Shown here: one piece after another, positions 7,310 to 16,378 of the stretch
How positions within the stretch are numbered: the stretch's first letter is position 1
Layout of the letters: each line of letters begins with the position of its first letter
NCBI GenBank assembly: GCA_042091375.1
Contig: JBELHO010000034.1
Location: 1 to 35,145 of the forward strand
Source: JBELHO01 sp042091375
GTDB taxonomy: Bacteria > Pseudomonadota > Gammaproteobacteria > Enterobacterales > Alteromonadaceae
Reading direction: 5' to 3'
Length of the DNA stretch: 35,145 nucleotides
The notes under the pieces: model-generated
Database searches by the model: none
The model's input: only the letters and a program-made list of their open reading frames with translations
Told to the model about the DNA's origin: nothing
Made by a program: the position numbers and the translations under genes

Positions 7310-9697
7310 GTCTTCACCAGCCAGTATGTCAGCCATATTGGCCAATTTGTTGAGTACTTTGCCGTGTATAGATTTGCGTGGATACCTACCTGTGCTATTG
7401 ATCACCCCAGCTTGTTGTGACATTAATATTTCAAGAGCTTGATCAATATCTTCAACGGCATAAATAGTGAATTTGCCCTGATCAACTGCAGCGATCACGT
7501 CGTCAGAGAGCATCAGGTTAATGACATTGGTTTGAGGAATAATAACGCCTTGTTTGCCAGTTAATCCCTTGTCTTTGCACAATTGATAAAAACCTTCAAT
7601 CTTTTCATTTACGCCGCCAATAGATTGAACTTCGCCATGCTGGTTAATTGACCCAGTCACGGCAATCGATTGGTCGATAGGTAGCAGCGCTATCGCTGAG
7701 ATCAAGGCGCACAATTCAGCCATCGCCGCGCTGTCACCATCAATATGCCCATAGCTTTGTTCTATGGCGATATTAGCCGTTAAAGATACGGCAAAGCCCT
7801 GCCCATATTTATGGCCTATATAGCCAGAAAGTAGCAATACCCCTTTCGAGTGAATAGATTTCCCTAAATCGACTTCACGCTCAATGTCTGTGATGCCATT
7901 ACTGCCGATATAAGCGGTGGCGGTGATCCGCGCTGGCGTACCAAAAACGCAATCGCCGACTTCAAGTACGGTGAGTCCATTGACTTTACCTATTTGTTTG
8001 CCTTGTGTGCTGATCAGTACCTGTTGCTCTTTAATTTCACTCAGCCACGCTTCGCTAATTCGCCCGGTACGTCGCTTTTTAGCCGCTAAGGCCTGAACAA
8101 TGTGTGTGGCATTTAACAGCCCTTGCCCGTGTTGTTTTTGCCATAGGTAAAAGGCTTCATCAAGCACATCATTAATTTTAACAATGTTGGCTGATATTTT
8201 GTGCTGGTGCTCGGCACAGCGCAAACCGTAACGCACTAGTTCGGCAACAGCATCATTAGTGACTTCAGGGTATTGATACTTTTCAGCACGCTGACGAATT
8301 AATTGCGCATAATCCATCAAGTTTTGCTCAGTGTTTTCTAAATGCCGATCAAAATCAGCTAGCACCCGAAACAATTCGGTAAATTCTTGATCGTAATCTT
8401 GCAAGGTATAATAAATATCGGGATCACCCAGTAATATCACTTTCACTTTAAGGGGCATTTTTTCTGGCTGTAAGCTAAAAGCTCCCGGTTGCGCAAATTC
8501 AGATAACGGGTTTTCTATGGAAATTTTTTGGGTTTTTAAGGCTAACTTTAACTTTGACCAGACCATAGGTTGCTGCAATAACTTATCGGCTTCTAGGATC
8601 AAATATCCGCCATTGGCTTTGTGCAGTGCGCCCGGGCGGATCAGTCGATAGCTAGTATAAGTACTGCCTTGAAAACTGGCAAAATCAAGATGACCAAACA
8701 GGTTTTGATAAGTTGGATTTTGCTCGTAAACAACCGGCGCTCCCTCGTTGGGCTCGCGCAACACTAATAAATTGGGTAAAAACTTTTCTACCATCAATTT
8801 ACGGGCATCTTTATCACTCTGATTTTCAGCTTTTTCATCAACGAGGATCTCCAGCACGGCTTCTACAATATGTCCTTTAACTTGGGATAAGTATTTTAGT
8901 ACGCCGATATTACTGGCAAAATCATGCTCTAATTCTTTTAAAAAAGGTCGAATACTCTGCTCTGCTGTTTCCGCTTTTAATTTGCGCAATTTATCGGAAG
9001 AGTGACGTTTCCATTGCGGTAATTCAATTAATTGCTCAGACAGCAAGTTTTCTAATTTTTCCAGTAAAGTGTAGAAGTTGCCGCGATTTTCTTCGGTTAA
9101 GTTGGCAAATTCTTTGTCGTTGAGGGGCTTACCATCAACTAAAGGCGAAAACACAATTTCACCATTTTCTTCATTGAGGATGACATTGTTTTTTAGCGCA
9201 GTTTCTTCAACAGTAGCAATGGCGTCATCGTATTTGCGGTTAAATTCCCGATCGATAGCGGTTTTTTGTCGTTGATAACTGGCGTTGTCAAAAATATCTG
9301 GAAATAAATCTAATAATTCATCAATAAAGGTATTTATTCTCGCCAGTAACTGCTTACCATCACCGGGACTCAAGTAAAGTTTATGGGGCGCGTGAGAGTC
9401 ATCAAAATTGTTGATATAACACCATTCTGCAGGTGTGTCTTCACTGGTAGCCCTAGCTGCGAGCATTTGCTTGATCAGGGTTTGCCTACCGGTGCCGTGC
9501 TCACCCATAGCAAACACGTTAAACCCCGGGGCAGTCATGGTTAGGCCAAAATCTAGCGCTTGTTTAGCGCGATGGTGACCGAGAAAAACCTGCTCTCCCG
9601 CTTGTTCAGATAGCTGCTGCGGTGCAAAAATATCCTCGCTAAAAGACGCGGTTAATTGGGTGATATTTAACGCCAAAGAGTCTGTAGTAGAGCTCAT
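7304..9697 (-). CDS. Lon-like ATP-dependent protease (YcbZ/LonH-type, AAA_32 and Lon_C domains)
   Basis: 797 residues; ATG has GGTGA six bases upstream. The N-terminal part carries an AAA ATPase whose P-loop reads GEHGTGRQT (65-73), with Arg where Lys is usual, and a Walker-B-like GGYLILEADKLL (364-375). A long helical insertion fills about 120-320. The C-terminal third is the Lon protease domain with GDSAAMAEL (catalytic S657) and GGVNEKIEGF (catalytic K700). This is the soluble Lon-related family of E. coli YcbZ, here in the longer form of about 800 residues. It should be a cytoplasmic ATP-linked Ser-Lys protease; substrates are not known from the sequence. It stands alone, with its own terminator and a 118-bp gap to ybeL upstream. 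Confidence 0.9.
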   Translation of the reverse strand: MSSTTDSLALNITQLTASFSEDIFAPQQLSEQAGEQVFLGHHRAKQALDFGLTMTAPGFNVFAMGEHGTGRQTLIKQMLAARATSEDTPAEWCYINNFDDSHAPHKLYLSPGDGKQLLARINTFIDELLDLFPDIFDNASYQRQKTAIDREFNRKYDDAIATVEETALKNNVILNEENGEIVFSPLVDGKPLNDKEFANLTEENRGNFYTLLEKLENLLSEQLIELPQWKRHSSDKLRKLKAETAEQSIRPFLKELEHDFASNIGVLKYLSQVKGHIVEAVLEILVDEKAENQSDKDARKLMVEKFLPNLLVLREPNEGAPVVYEQNPTYQNLFGHLDFASFQGSTYTSYRLIRPGALHKANGGYLILEADKLLQQPMVWSKLKLALKTQKISIENPLSEFAQPGAFSLQPEKMPLKVKVILLGDPDIYYTLQDYDQEFTELFRVLADFDRHLENTEQNLMDYAQLIRQRAEKYQYPEVTNDAVAELVRYGLRCAEHQHKISANIVKINDVLDEAFYLWQKQHGQGLLNATHIVQALAAKKRRTGRISEAWLSEIKEQQVLISTQGKQIGKVNGLTVLEVGDCVFGTPARITATAYIGSNGITDIEREVDLGKSIHSKGVLLLSGYIGHKYGQGFAVSLTANIAIEQSYGHIDGDSAAMAELCALISAIALLPIDQSIAVTGSINQHGEVQSIGGVNEKIEGFYQLCKDKGLTGKQGVIIPQTNVINLMLSDDVIAAVDQGKFTIYAVEDIDQALEILMSQQAGVINSTGRYPRKSIHGKVLNKLANMADILAGEDE

Positions 9698-9815
9698 ACA
9701 AAGTCACCATTAATGCTTAATATTTAAGCATATTTATTTAAATTTTATCCATTGACAGTAGTGTACTCTGATATGGTTAAGTTAAGCAAAACTTGATTGG
9801 CTGCAACACAGTGTT

Positions 9816-10298
9816 TTAAGGATTGAGACTTTGTCGAGAAAAATGTTCATGGCCGCAATGCACACATTGATCAACTTCGGCAATATGGCTAATGAGTTGA
9901 CTGTTATTGCATTGCTTACACACTAATACCCCAAAGCCAATCACGTCTCCTTTTTGATAGTCACCGTAATGATGAAAGTCTTGAGCCCGCTCTACCCATT
10001 CAACTTGTGCTTTATCGGTGATATTAACCAGTAATCGCCAAAATGATTCTTGCAATAATCCTAAATAAATTGAACGGTTGGCTTGTTTTTGTTGGTGTAT
10101 ATAGAATTCGTGTAAGTCGTAAATGATCTTGGTCATAAACTGTTTTATTTTTTGCTCGGGAATATCCTCTGCGGCACTGCAAACTGATTTGGCCTGTTCC
10201 ACCAATTCAATTAATTGTATTAACTGATGCTGCTTGGCTTGATAAAGCCAATCATTAATGTCTCCATCACCTTGGATCAAGCCTAAATTATCATTCAT
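9816..10298 (-). CDS. ybeL: Zinc-ribbon protein of the YbeL (DUF1451) family
   Basis: 160 residues. The N-terminal two thirds are helical and polar. The C-terminus is a zinc ribbon with CKQC (C127, C130) and CVHC (C145, C148), preceded by the typical HHYGDYQKGDVIGFGVLVC. Length and layout match E. coli YbeL, a cytoplasmic protein of unknown role. The position also matches, since in E. coli ybeL lies just upstream of and divergent from leuS. It is transcribed away from leuS across a 277-bp shared upstream region. Confidence 0.9.
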   Translation of the reverse strand: MNDNLGLIQGDGDINDWLYQAKQHQLIQLIELVEQAKSVCSAAEDIPEQKIKQFMTKIIYDLHEFYIHQQKQANRSIYLGLLQESFWRLLVNITDKAQVEWVERAQDFHHYGDYQKGDVIGFGVLVCKQCNNSQLISHIAEVDQCVHCGHEHFSRQSLNP

Positions 10299-10489
10299 TT
10301 ATAGCACCACTAGATTGCAACGCATTAGTTACTTTATAGTACAAAATGACAAACATTTCCTATAGCGTTAACAAACAGGGTAAACCAAGTACCGTGGATT
10401 AAAATATGGCAATCTGCAACATTTCAAGGTAAATCATCAGTTGCTAACGGATTGTGCTTGTCGCTATGGCTGCAAATCATGTATTCTAT

Positions 10490-10508
10490 GGCGATTATTT
10501 TTATCGCC
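10490..10508 (+). other. Small hairpin in the leuS leader
   Basis: GGCGAT (10490-10495) and ATCGCC (10503-10508) form a 6-bp stem with a 7-base T-rich loop, 67 bp before the leuS ATG. A TTGTCG / TATTCT pair with an 18-base spacer lies immediately upstream and could be the promoter, which would put the hairpin at the very 5' end of the transcript. No leucine-codon leader peptide is evident. Confidence 0.3.
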
Positions 10509-10575
10509 TGCGATCATTAGTCTACGCTGCTGATCCTTATCACAGGCATTACTGCACATTATTGAGAAGTATTTA

Positions 10576-13185
10576 ATGGAATCCATTTACAACCCGCAAA
10601 CTATTGAAGCAAATGTCCAACAATATTGGATCGACAACGAAACATTTCGCGCTGAAGAAATTCCAGGTAAGGAAAAGTTTTATTGCTTAGCTATGTTTCC
10701 CTACCCCAGTGGTCGACTGCACATGGGACACGTACGCAACTACAGTTTAGGGGATGTGATCGCCCGTTATCAGCGCATGCAAGGTAAAAATGTTATGCAG
10801 CCGATGGGTTGGGACGCCTTTGGTTTGCCCGCAGAAAATGCCGCCATTAACAATAATTCAGCACCGGCTAAGTGGACTTACCAAAACATAGATTATATGC
10901 GCAACCAACTCAAGTCACTGGGATTTGGTTACGATTGGCACCGCGAATTAGCCACCTGTAAAAAAGACTATTATCGCTGGGAGCAATGGTTCTTTACCCA
11001 GTTGTTCAACAAAGGTCTGGTATATAAAAAGCTCGCCACGGTTAACTGGGATCCGGTTGATCAAACTGTATTGGCCAATGAGCAAGTGATCGACGGCCGC
11101 GGTTGGCGTTCCGGTGCGATAGTAGAGCGCAAAGAAATTCCACAATGGTTTATTAAAATTACCGATTATGCCGAAGAGTTATTAAATGACTTAGATCAGC
11201 TAGATGGTTGGCCTGAGCAAGTAAAAACCATGCAGCGTAATTGGATCGGTCGTTCTGAAGGCGTTGAAATGCGTTTTCAACTTGCCGATTCAGCACAGTG
11301 TTTTGACATTTATACCACTCGCCCCGATACGTTATATGGGGTGACGTATGTAGCCCTTGCTCCCCAGCACCCAATTGCCATCGCTGCAGCAAAAAACAAC
11401 CCGGCATTGGCTGATTTTATCGCTCTGTGTAACAACAATAAGGCCACAGAAGCCGATATGGCCACCATGGATAAGATCGGTGTTGATACTGGCCTAAAAG
11501 CAATCCATCCGTTGACAGGTGAACAAGTGCCCGTATGGGCTGCTAACTTTGTGTTAATGGATTACGGCTCAGGTGCGGTAATGTCGGTACCTGGCCACGA
11601 CCAACGCGATTGGGAATTTGCCACTAAGTATCAATTACCCATTACTCAGGTTATTCAAGGCACAGATCAGCAAGATATTACTGAAGCAGCGATCACTGAA
11701 AAAGGCTGCTTGATCAATTCAGCAGAATTTACTGGCTTAGACTTCACTGCTGCATTTAAAGCAATTTCAGATAAATTAGTGGCGCAACAACAAGGTAAAG
11801 TCACCGTAAATTATCGACTGCGCGACTGGGGTGTATCTCGTCAGCGCTACTGGGGTACCCCGATCCCCATGATCAATTTAGCTAATGGTGAGTCTGTACC
11901 TGTGCCCAGCGATGAACTGCCAGTAGAGCTGCCTGAAGATGTGGTGATGAATGGCGTCACTTCTCCCATTAAAGATGACAAAGCATGGGCTCAAACTAGT
12001 TATAACGGTGAACAAGCTCTGCGCGAAACTGATACCTTCGATACCTTTATGGAATCTTCTTGGTATTACGCTCGCTATTGTTCACCCACTGACGACAAAC
12101 AAATGCTCGATCCCAAAAAAGCCAATTATTGGTTACCTGTTGACCAGTATGTAGGCGGCATTGAACACGCGATATTGCATTTGTTGTACGCTCGATTTTT
12201 CCATAAATTACTGCGCGATACCGGCTTAGTTGACTGCGCTGAACCTTTTAAAAGCTTGCTTTGTCAAGGCATGGTGTTAGCTGATACCTATTATCGACAA
12301 GCCGACAATGGCGCACAGCAGTGGATCGCCCCTAGTGATGTTGAGGTGACTCGCGACGACAAAGGCAAAGTGATCTCTGCCACCAGTAAAATAGACGGTG
12401 AACCGGTTATTTCCGCTGGCATGAGTAAAATGTCAAAATCGAAAAACAATGGCATAGATCCACAACAAGTGATCAAGCAATACGGCGCAGACACGGTGCG
12501 GTTATTTATTATGTTTACCTCACCACCAGAGCAAACCTTGGAGTGGTCTGATTCTGGCGTAGAGGGTGCGCATCGCTTTATCAAGCGGGTGTGGAAACTG
12601 GTCTATGATTTTCAGCAAGCAGAGCAAAACGAGCAGGCTGGCGATAGCGCAGCAAAAGATACTAATGCAGATCCAGGCGCACTGAATAACCAGCAAAAAG
12701 CACTGCGTCGAGAAATTCACAAAACCATAGCTAAAGTCACTGATGATATTGGTCGCCGCAATACCTTTAACACCGCCATCGCCTCTATTATGGAGTTGAC
12801 TAACCACTTGACTAAAGCACAGTGCGCAACGGCAACAGACAAACAGGTGATGGGTGAAGGGATCGGCGCTGTGGTATTGATGCTAACCCCAATAGTGCCG
12901 CATTTATCACACCATTTATGGCAGATTATCGGTGATGGCAATGCCGTTGAAAATACCCCTTGGCCAATCGTAGATGCAGCTGCTTTAGTCGAAGATGAAA
13001 AACTTATTATTGTACAAGTCAATGGTAAATTGCGCGGTAAAATTACCGTTGCTGCTGATGCTGATAAGGCCTTTGTTGAAAATGCCGGGTTAACTGAAGC
13101 CAATGTCGCTAAATTTTTACAAGACAAAACCGTGCGCAAAGTGATTTATGTACCGGGTAAATTACTCAACATAGTGGCTAACTAG
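10576..13185 (+). CDS. leuS: Leucyl-tRNA synthetase
   Basis: 869 residues, the usual bacterial length (E. coli about 860). This class I synthetase charges tRNA-Leu with leucine and edits mischarged tRNA. The HIGH motif is HMGH at 49-52 in FPYPSGRLHMGHVRNY, and the KMSKS motif is at 618-622. The CP1 editing domain is present (TTRPDTLYG and GSGAVMSVPGHDQRDWEFA). The C-terminal part has the anticodon-binding helices and the end domain VQVNGKLRGKI. It is the first gene of the long plus-strand cluster; lptE starts 2 bp after its stop. The linker around residues 690-715 (EQAGDSAAKDTNADPG) is a species-specific low-complexity stretch. Confidence 0.98.
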   Translation: MESIYNPQTIEANVQQYWIDNETFRAEEIPGKEKFYCLAMFPYPSGRLHMGHVRNYSLGDVIARYQRMQGKNVMQPMGWDAFGLPAENAAINNNSAPAKWTYQNIDYMRNQLKSLGFGYDWHRELATCKKDYYRWEQWFFTQLFNKGLVYKKLATVNWDPVDQTVLANEQVIDGRGWRSGAIVERKEIPQWFIKITDYAEELLNDLDQLDGWPEQVKTMQRNWIGRSEGVEMRFQLADSAQCFDIYTTRPDTLYGVTYVALAPQHPIAIAAAKNNPALADFIALCNNNKATEADMATMDKIGVDTGLKAIHPLTGEQVPVWAANFVLMDYGSGAVMSVPGHDQRDWEFATKYQLPITQVIQGTDQQDITEAAITEKGCLINSAEFTGLDFTAAFKAISDKLVAQQQGKVTVNYRLRDWGVSRQRYWGTPIPMINLANGESVPVPSDELPVELPEDVVMNGVTSPIKDDKAWAQTSYNGEQALRETDTFDTFMESSWYYARYCSPTDDKQMLDPKKANYWLPVDQYVGGIEHAILHLLYARFFHKLLRDTGLVDCAEPFKSLLCQGMVLADTYYRQADNGAQQWIAPSDVEVTRDDKGKVISATSKIDGEPVISAGMSKMSKSKNNGIDPQQVIKQYGADTVRLFIMFTSPPEQTLEWSDSGVEGAHRFIKRVWKLVYDFQQAEQNEQAGDSAAKDTNADPGALNNQQKALRREIHKTIAKVTDDIGRRNTFNTAIASIMELTNHLTKAQCATATDKQVMGEGIGAVVLMLTPIVPHLSHHLWQIIGDGNAVENTPWPIVDAAALVEDEKLIIVQVNGKLRGKITVAADADKAFVENAGLTEANVAKFLQDKTVRKVIYVPGKLLNIVAN

Positions 13186-13187
13186 TC

Positions 13188-13697
13188 ATGGGTATTAATA
13201 GCTCAAGCCTATCGCTATTAAAAATTGCAATCAGCGCACTGTTGCTCTGCACAATAGCTAGTTGTGGTTTTTCCTTGCGTGGTGACTATTTAATATCCCC
13301 TGAGTTACAGCGATTATACGTGAGCTCTACAGACACCCACAGTGAGTTAACTCGGGTGTTAAAGCAGCAACTGACCATTAATAAAGTGCAAGTGGTGAAA
13401 AACTTTGCCGCCGACATACCTGAACTGCGCTTGCTAAAAGACAGCTTAGACAGACGCACCTTATCAGTCTTTGACAATGGTCAAGTCGCTGAATATGAAT
13501 TAATTTATACCGTGCGTTATCAATTGCGTTTGGCCAACAGCGATATCCAATCATTCACTTTTGAAATAAATCGCGATTACCAAGATGATCCCGATAGAGC
13601 CTTAGCAAAAAGTCGAGAACTCAAACTTATTTTAAGTGAAATGCGCCAACAGGCAGCGACTGACATAGTGCGCAATATTGCCAGTATTCAGCCATAA
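13188..13697 (+). CDS. lptE: LPS-assembly lipoprotein LptE
   Basis: 169 residues. An N-terminal signal with a lipobox (IASC, Cys26) marks it as an outer-membrane lipoprotein, followed by the family start GFSLRGDYLISPELQRLYV. LptE sits inside the LptD barrel and helps deliver lipopolysaccharide to the outer leaflet. Later segments RRTLSVFDNGQVAEYEL and YTVRYQL are typical. The gene follows leuS by 2 bp and precedes holA by 21 bp, the order found in E. coli (leuS-lptE-holA), so translation is probably coupled to leuS. Confidence 0.95.
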   Translation: MGINSSSLSLLKIAISALLLCTIASCGFSLRGDYLISPELQRLYVSSTDTHSELTRVLKQQLTINKVQVVKNFAADIPELRLLKDSLDRRTLSVFDNGQVAEYELIYTVRYQLRLANSDIQSFTFEINRDYQDDPDRALAKSRELKLILSEMRQQAATDIVRNIASIQP

Positions 13698-13718
13698 CTC
13701 ATCGGTGTTAAATTTAAT

Positions 13719-14762
13719 ATGCGCATTTATCACAACCAATTAGCTAAACACTTGCAGCAAGGCTCACTGCCTGTTTGGTTAATATTTGGTGATGAACCTT
13801 GGCAAAAAAATAACAGTTTGCAACAAATAAAAAATCACTATCAAGCACAGGGGTTCAGTGAATTAGTTCGTTTTAGCGTCGATGAAAAATTTGATTGGTC
13901 ACTGCTACAGCAAGAATATCAATCGCTGAGTTTATTCTCAAACCAGCGCATTATTGAATTAGAAATAGTCAGTGGTAAGTTAGGTGATAAGGGCAGTAAA
14001 GCCCTGACCGCAATCTGCCAAGAGATCCACAGCGACATTTTATTATTGCTGCACGGACCAAAACTCGATGCCGCCGGACAAAAAAGAAAGTGGTTTAAAA
14101 GCCTTGATTCAGTCGGAGCATTTTTGCCTCTTTACGATGTTGAAGGCAAACAACTTGAGCAATGGATAAAACAACAAGCTAGGTATTATCAACTCAATAT
14201 CAACAGCGATATTATTTGCTTATTAGCAGAGCTATGCGAAGGCAACTTAAACGCCTTAGATCAAGAACTGCAAAAATTAGCTATTTTATTTGGTCAACAG
14301 GCGATTGGCCAAGCGCAAGTAGAAGACATTCTGATCAAGCAAGCTAAATTTAATCCCTTCCAGTTAATCGATGCTTTGCTGGTGGGCAACATCAAAAAAT
14401 GTTTAGCCATGTTAGTCCAGCTAGAGCAGGCAGGTAGTGCAGTCACCCAACTGATCTGGTTTGTGCACAAAGAAATTAAACAGCTGGCAGTAATGCAAGA
14501 AAGTTTAACGCAAGGACAGAGCTTCAATCAGTTGTGTAAAACCTATCGCATTTGGGATAAACGCAAACCCTTTTACCAAAGCGCCATAGCGCAAATTACG
14601 CCAAACAACCTTGCCTTGGCTCAAGCCCGCTTAGCACAAGTCGATACCTTGAGTAAAACCACCAGTGAATTCAATAGCTTTACTCTATTATCCGATGTCA
14701 TTGTCAGTCTTTACTACGGCGATACTATGCAGCACTTTTCCCTTAATTATGAATACGCTTAA
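13719..14762 (+). CDS. holA: DNA polymerase III delta subunit
   Basis: 347 residues, close to E. coli HolA (343). The N-terminus has PVWLIFGDEPWQ, the degenerate nucleotide-binding region of delta, and LSLFSNQRIIELEI follows as in the family. Delta is the clamp-loader subunit that opens the beta sliding clamp. The middle and C-terminal helical collar (FNPFQLIDALLVGN; QLIWFVHKEIKQLA) is recognisable. The end of holA overlaps the start of nadD by 14 bp, so the two are translationally coupled. Confidence 0.95.
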   Translation: MRIYHNQLAKHLQQGSLPVWLIFGDEPWQKNNSLQQIKNHYQAQGFSELVRFSVDEKFDWSLLQQEYQSLSLFSNQRIIELEIVSGKLGDKGSKALTAICQEIHSDILLLLHGPKLDAAGQKRKWFKSLDSVGAFLPLYDVEGKQLEQWIKQQARYYQLNINSDIICLLAELCEGNLNALDQELQKLAILFGQQAIGQAQVEDILIKQAKFNPFQLIDALLVGNIKKCLAMLVQLEQAGSAVTQLIWFVHKEIKQLAVMQESLTQGQSFNQLCKTYRIWDKRKPFYQSAIAQITPNNLALAQARLAQVDTLSKTTSEFNSFTLLSDVIVSLYYGDTMQHFSLNYEYA

Positions 14763-15441
14763 TTCCGACAGTAAAGCCAAAACTCAGGTGCGTTCAGCTT
14801 GTTCTACACAACGAAAAGCCATTCTTGGTGGCACCTTTGATCCCATTCATTTCGGCCATATTAAACCCGCTGAAGCGATTGCTCAATGGTTGCAAATAGA
14901 ACACATACACTTGTTGCCAGCACATATTCCCCCCCATAAAAACCGCACTTATGCCACTGCGACGCAACGCTTAGCCATGGTTAACTTAGTGTGTCAACAC
15001 TTGCCGCTATTCAGTTGTGATGACCGCGAGTTAACGCGTGGTTCGCCTTCTTATACCATAGACACTTTGCGCGAAATAAAAGCGCAAAATCCACAGCAAC
15101 AACTGTTTTTTATTATAGGCATGGACTCATTAGTGAATTTTAGTTCGTGGCACCAATGGCAACAGATTTTAGACTTTTGCCATCTCGTGGTTAACAGCAG
15201 ACCGCAATATCAACTGGATGATCTCAACAGTGACATTAAGGCATTGGTCGAGCAACACCAAGCCAGTCACTTGAGGGATGTTGAAGGCTGTGCTGCCGGC
15301 CGAATATTTATTCACCACAATCAACAACACCCTATTTCATCAACTGCGATCAGAACAGCCATTAGTCAACAGCAGTATCTTGCAGAGCAACTTCCTGAGT
15401 TTATTGCCGACTACATACACCAACAACAACTCTATGGCTAA
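14749..15441 (+). CDS. nadD: Nicotinate-nucleotide adenylyltransferase
   Basis: 230 residues from the ATG at 14749. A longer in-frame start at 14665 would lie deep inside holA and add residues with no family match. NadD adenylates nicotinate mononucleotide in NAD synthesis. The nucleotidyltransferase motif GGTFDPIHFGH is at 27-37 and the C-terminal signature HPISSTAIR is present, with FFIIGMDSL and WHQW between them. About 22 residues precede the conserved core, slightly more than usual. A nearby in-frame alternative start is not obvious. In E. coli a phosphatase gene (cobC/phpB) follows nadD; here it is absent and rsfS comes next. Confidence 0.95.
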   Translation: MNTLNSDSKAKTQVRSACSTQRKAILGGTFDPIHFGHIKPAEAIAQWLQIEHIHLLPAHIPPHKNRTYATATQRLAMVNLVCQHLPLFSCDDRELTRGSPSYTIDTLREIKAQNPQQQLFFIIGMDSLVNFSSWHQWQQILDFCHLVVNSRPQYQLDDLNSDIKALVEQHQASHLRDVEGCAAGRIFIHHNQQHPISSTAIRTAISQQQYLAEQLPEFIADYIHQQQLYG

Positions 15442-15532
15442 CTTTAGTAGAGATGTGAAGGGGAATATTTGGTGAAACTAAAAATTTAATGATATTATTA
15501 ACTTCATTATTAATTCACTCAGAGAAATCACT

Positions 15533-15850
15533 TTGCACATTGAAGCATTAACCGCTTTTGTTATCGAAAAAATTGAAGACATGAAAGGACGTGATATTAC
15601 CACGCTAGCTATCGCCGAAAAATCCGATTTTGCTGATTTCATGATTGTCGCATCAGGCAATTCCAGCCGCCATGTAAAATCAATAGCCCAAACCATTGCC
15701 ACAGAATGCCGAGCTCAAGGTGTTGTTCCTCGAGGTATAGAAGGTAATGATGTAGGTGAATGGGCACTGCTTGATTTAGGCGATGTAGTCGTACACATTA
15801 TGACTGATGATAGCCGCGATAAATACCAAATAGAGCAATTGTGGCAATAA
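15533..15850 (+). CDS. rsfS: Ribosome silencing factor RsfS
   Basis: 105 residues from a TTG start at 15533, the same length as E. coli RsfS, whose first residues align (MHIEALTAFVIEKIEDMKG). The frame is open upstream to a stop at 15479 but contains no ATG or GTG, so TTG is the only reasonable start; AGAG lies seven bases before it. RsfS binds ribosomal protein uL14 and blocks subunit joining when nutrients are scarce. Conserved features are DFMIVASGNSSRHVKSIA, GIEGNDVGEWALLDLGDVVVHIM and the closing YQIEQLW. rlmH follows after 49 bp. Confidence 0.95.
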   Translation: MHIEALTAFVIEKIEDMKGRDITTLAIAEKSDFADFMIVASGNSSRHVKSIAQTIATECRAQGVVPRGIEGNDVGEWALLDLGDVVVHIMTDDSRDKYQIEQLWQ

Positions 15851-15899
15851 CAGTTAAGTTCAGTTGTTGATCACTGTTACCCTCTCGATATAGCATTTT

Positions 15900-16370
15900 A
15901 TGGAAATAACCCTCTACGCCGTCGGCAAAAAAATGCCCCCTTGGATCAGTCAAGGGTTTGAGCAGTACTGTCGCCGTTTTCCTCGTGATATGGCATTTAA
16001 CCTAGTTGAGATCCCACCGGGAAAACGCACCAAAAATGCCGATATTACACGTATCCTCGAAAAAGAAGGTGAGCAAATGCTCGCTGCCATTGGCAAAGGC
16101 AGTAGAATAGTCACCCTAGAAGTTGAAGGTAAAGCTTGGACTACAGCGCAACTAGCTGGGCAATTAGAAAAATGGCAACTCGACAGCCGCAATGTTGCCT
16201 TGCTAGTAGGTGGACCGGAAGGGCTAGCCCCTGCATGTGTTGCCGCCTCAGAACAAAGGTGGTCTTTATCACCTTTAACACTGCCTCATCCTATGGTGAG
16301 ATTAGTATTAGCGGAAAGTTTATATCGCGCTTGGAGTATCAATAACAACCATCCCTACCACCGAGAATAA
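15900..16370 (+). CDS. rlmH: 23S rRNA pseudouridine-1915 N3-methyltransferase RlmH
   Basis: 156 residues, the family's usual length (E. coli 155). RlmH is a small SPOUT methyltransferase that methylates pseudouridine 1915 in helix 69 of 23S rRNA on assembled ribosomes. It shows MEITLYAVGKKMPPW at the start, LVGGPEGL for S-adenosylmethionine binding, and LPHPMVRLVLAESLYRAW with HPYHRE at the very end, the knotted C-terminus. It follows rsfS and precedes mrdA by 8 bp, as in E. coli. Confidence 0.97.
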   Translation: MEITLYAVGKKMPPWISQGFEQYCRRFPRDMAFNLVEIPPGKRTKNADITRILEKEGEQMLAAIGKGSRIVTLEVEGKAWTTAQLAGQLEKWQLDSRNVALLVGGPEGLAPACVAASEQRWSLSPLTLPHPMVRLVLAESLYRAWSINNNHPYHRE

Positions 16371-16378
16371 CCGCGACT

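Noticed and set aside
7112..7420. Plus-strand frame of 102 codons upstream of and into the Lon-like gene
   Set aside because: It overlaps the 3' end of the protease gene antisense, has no recognisable motif, and lies across the terminator hairpin.
12291..13139. Several minus-strand frames of 95-140 codons inside leuS
   Set aside because: They are antisense shadows of a well-conserved gene and show no family motifs.
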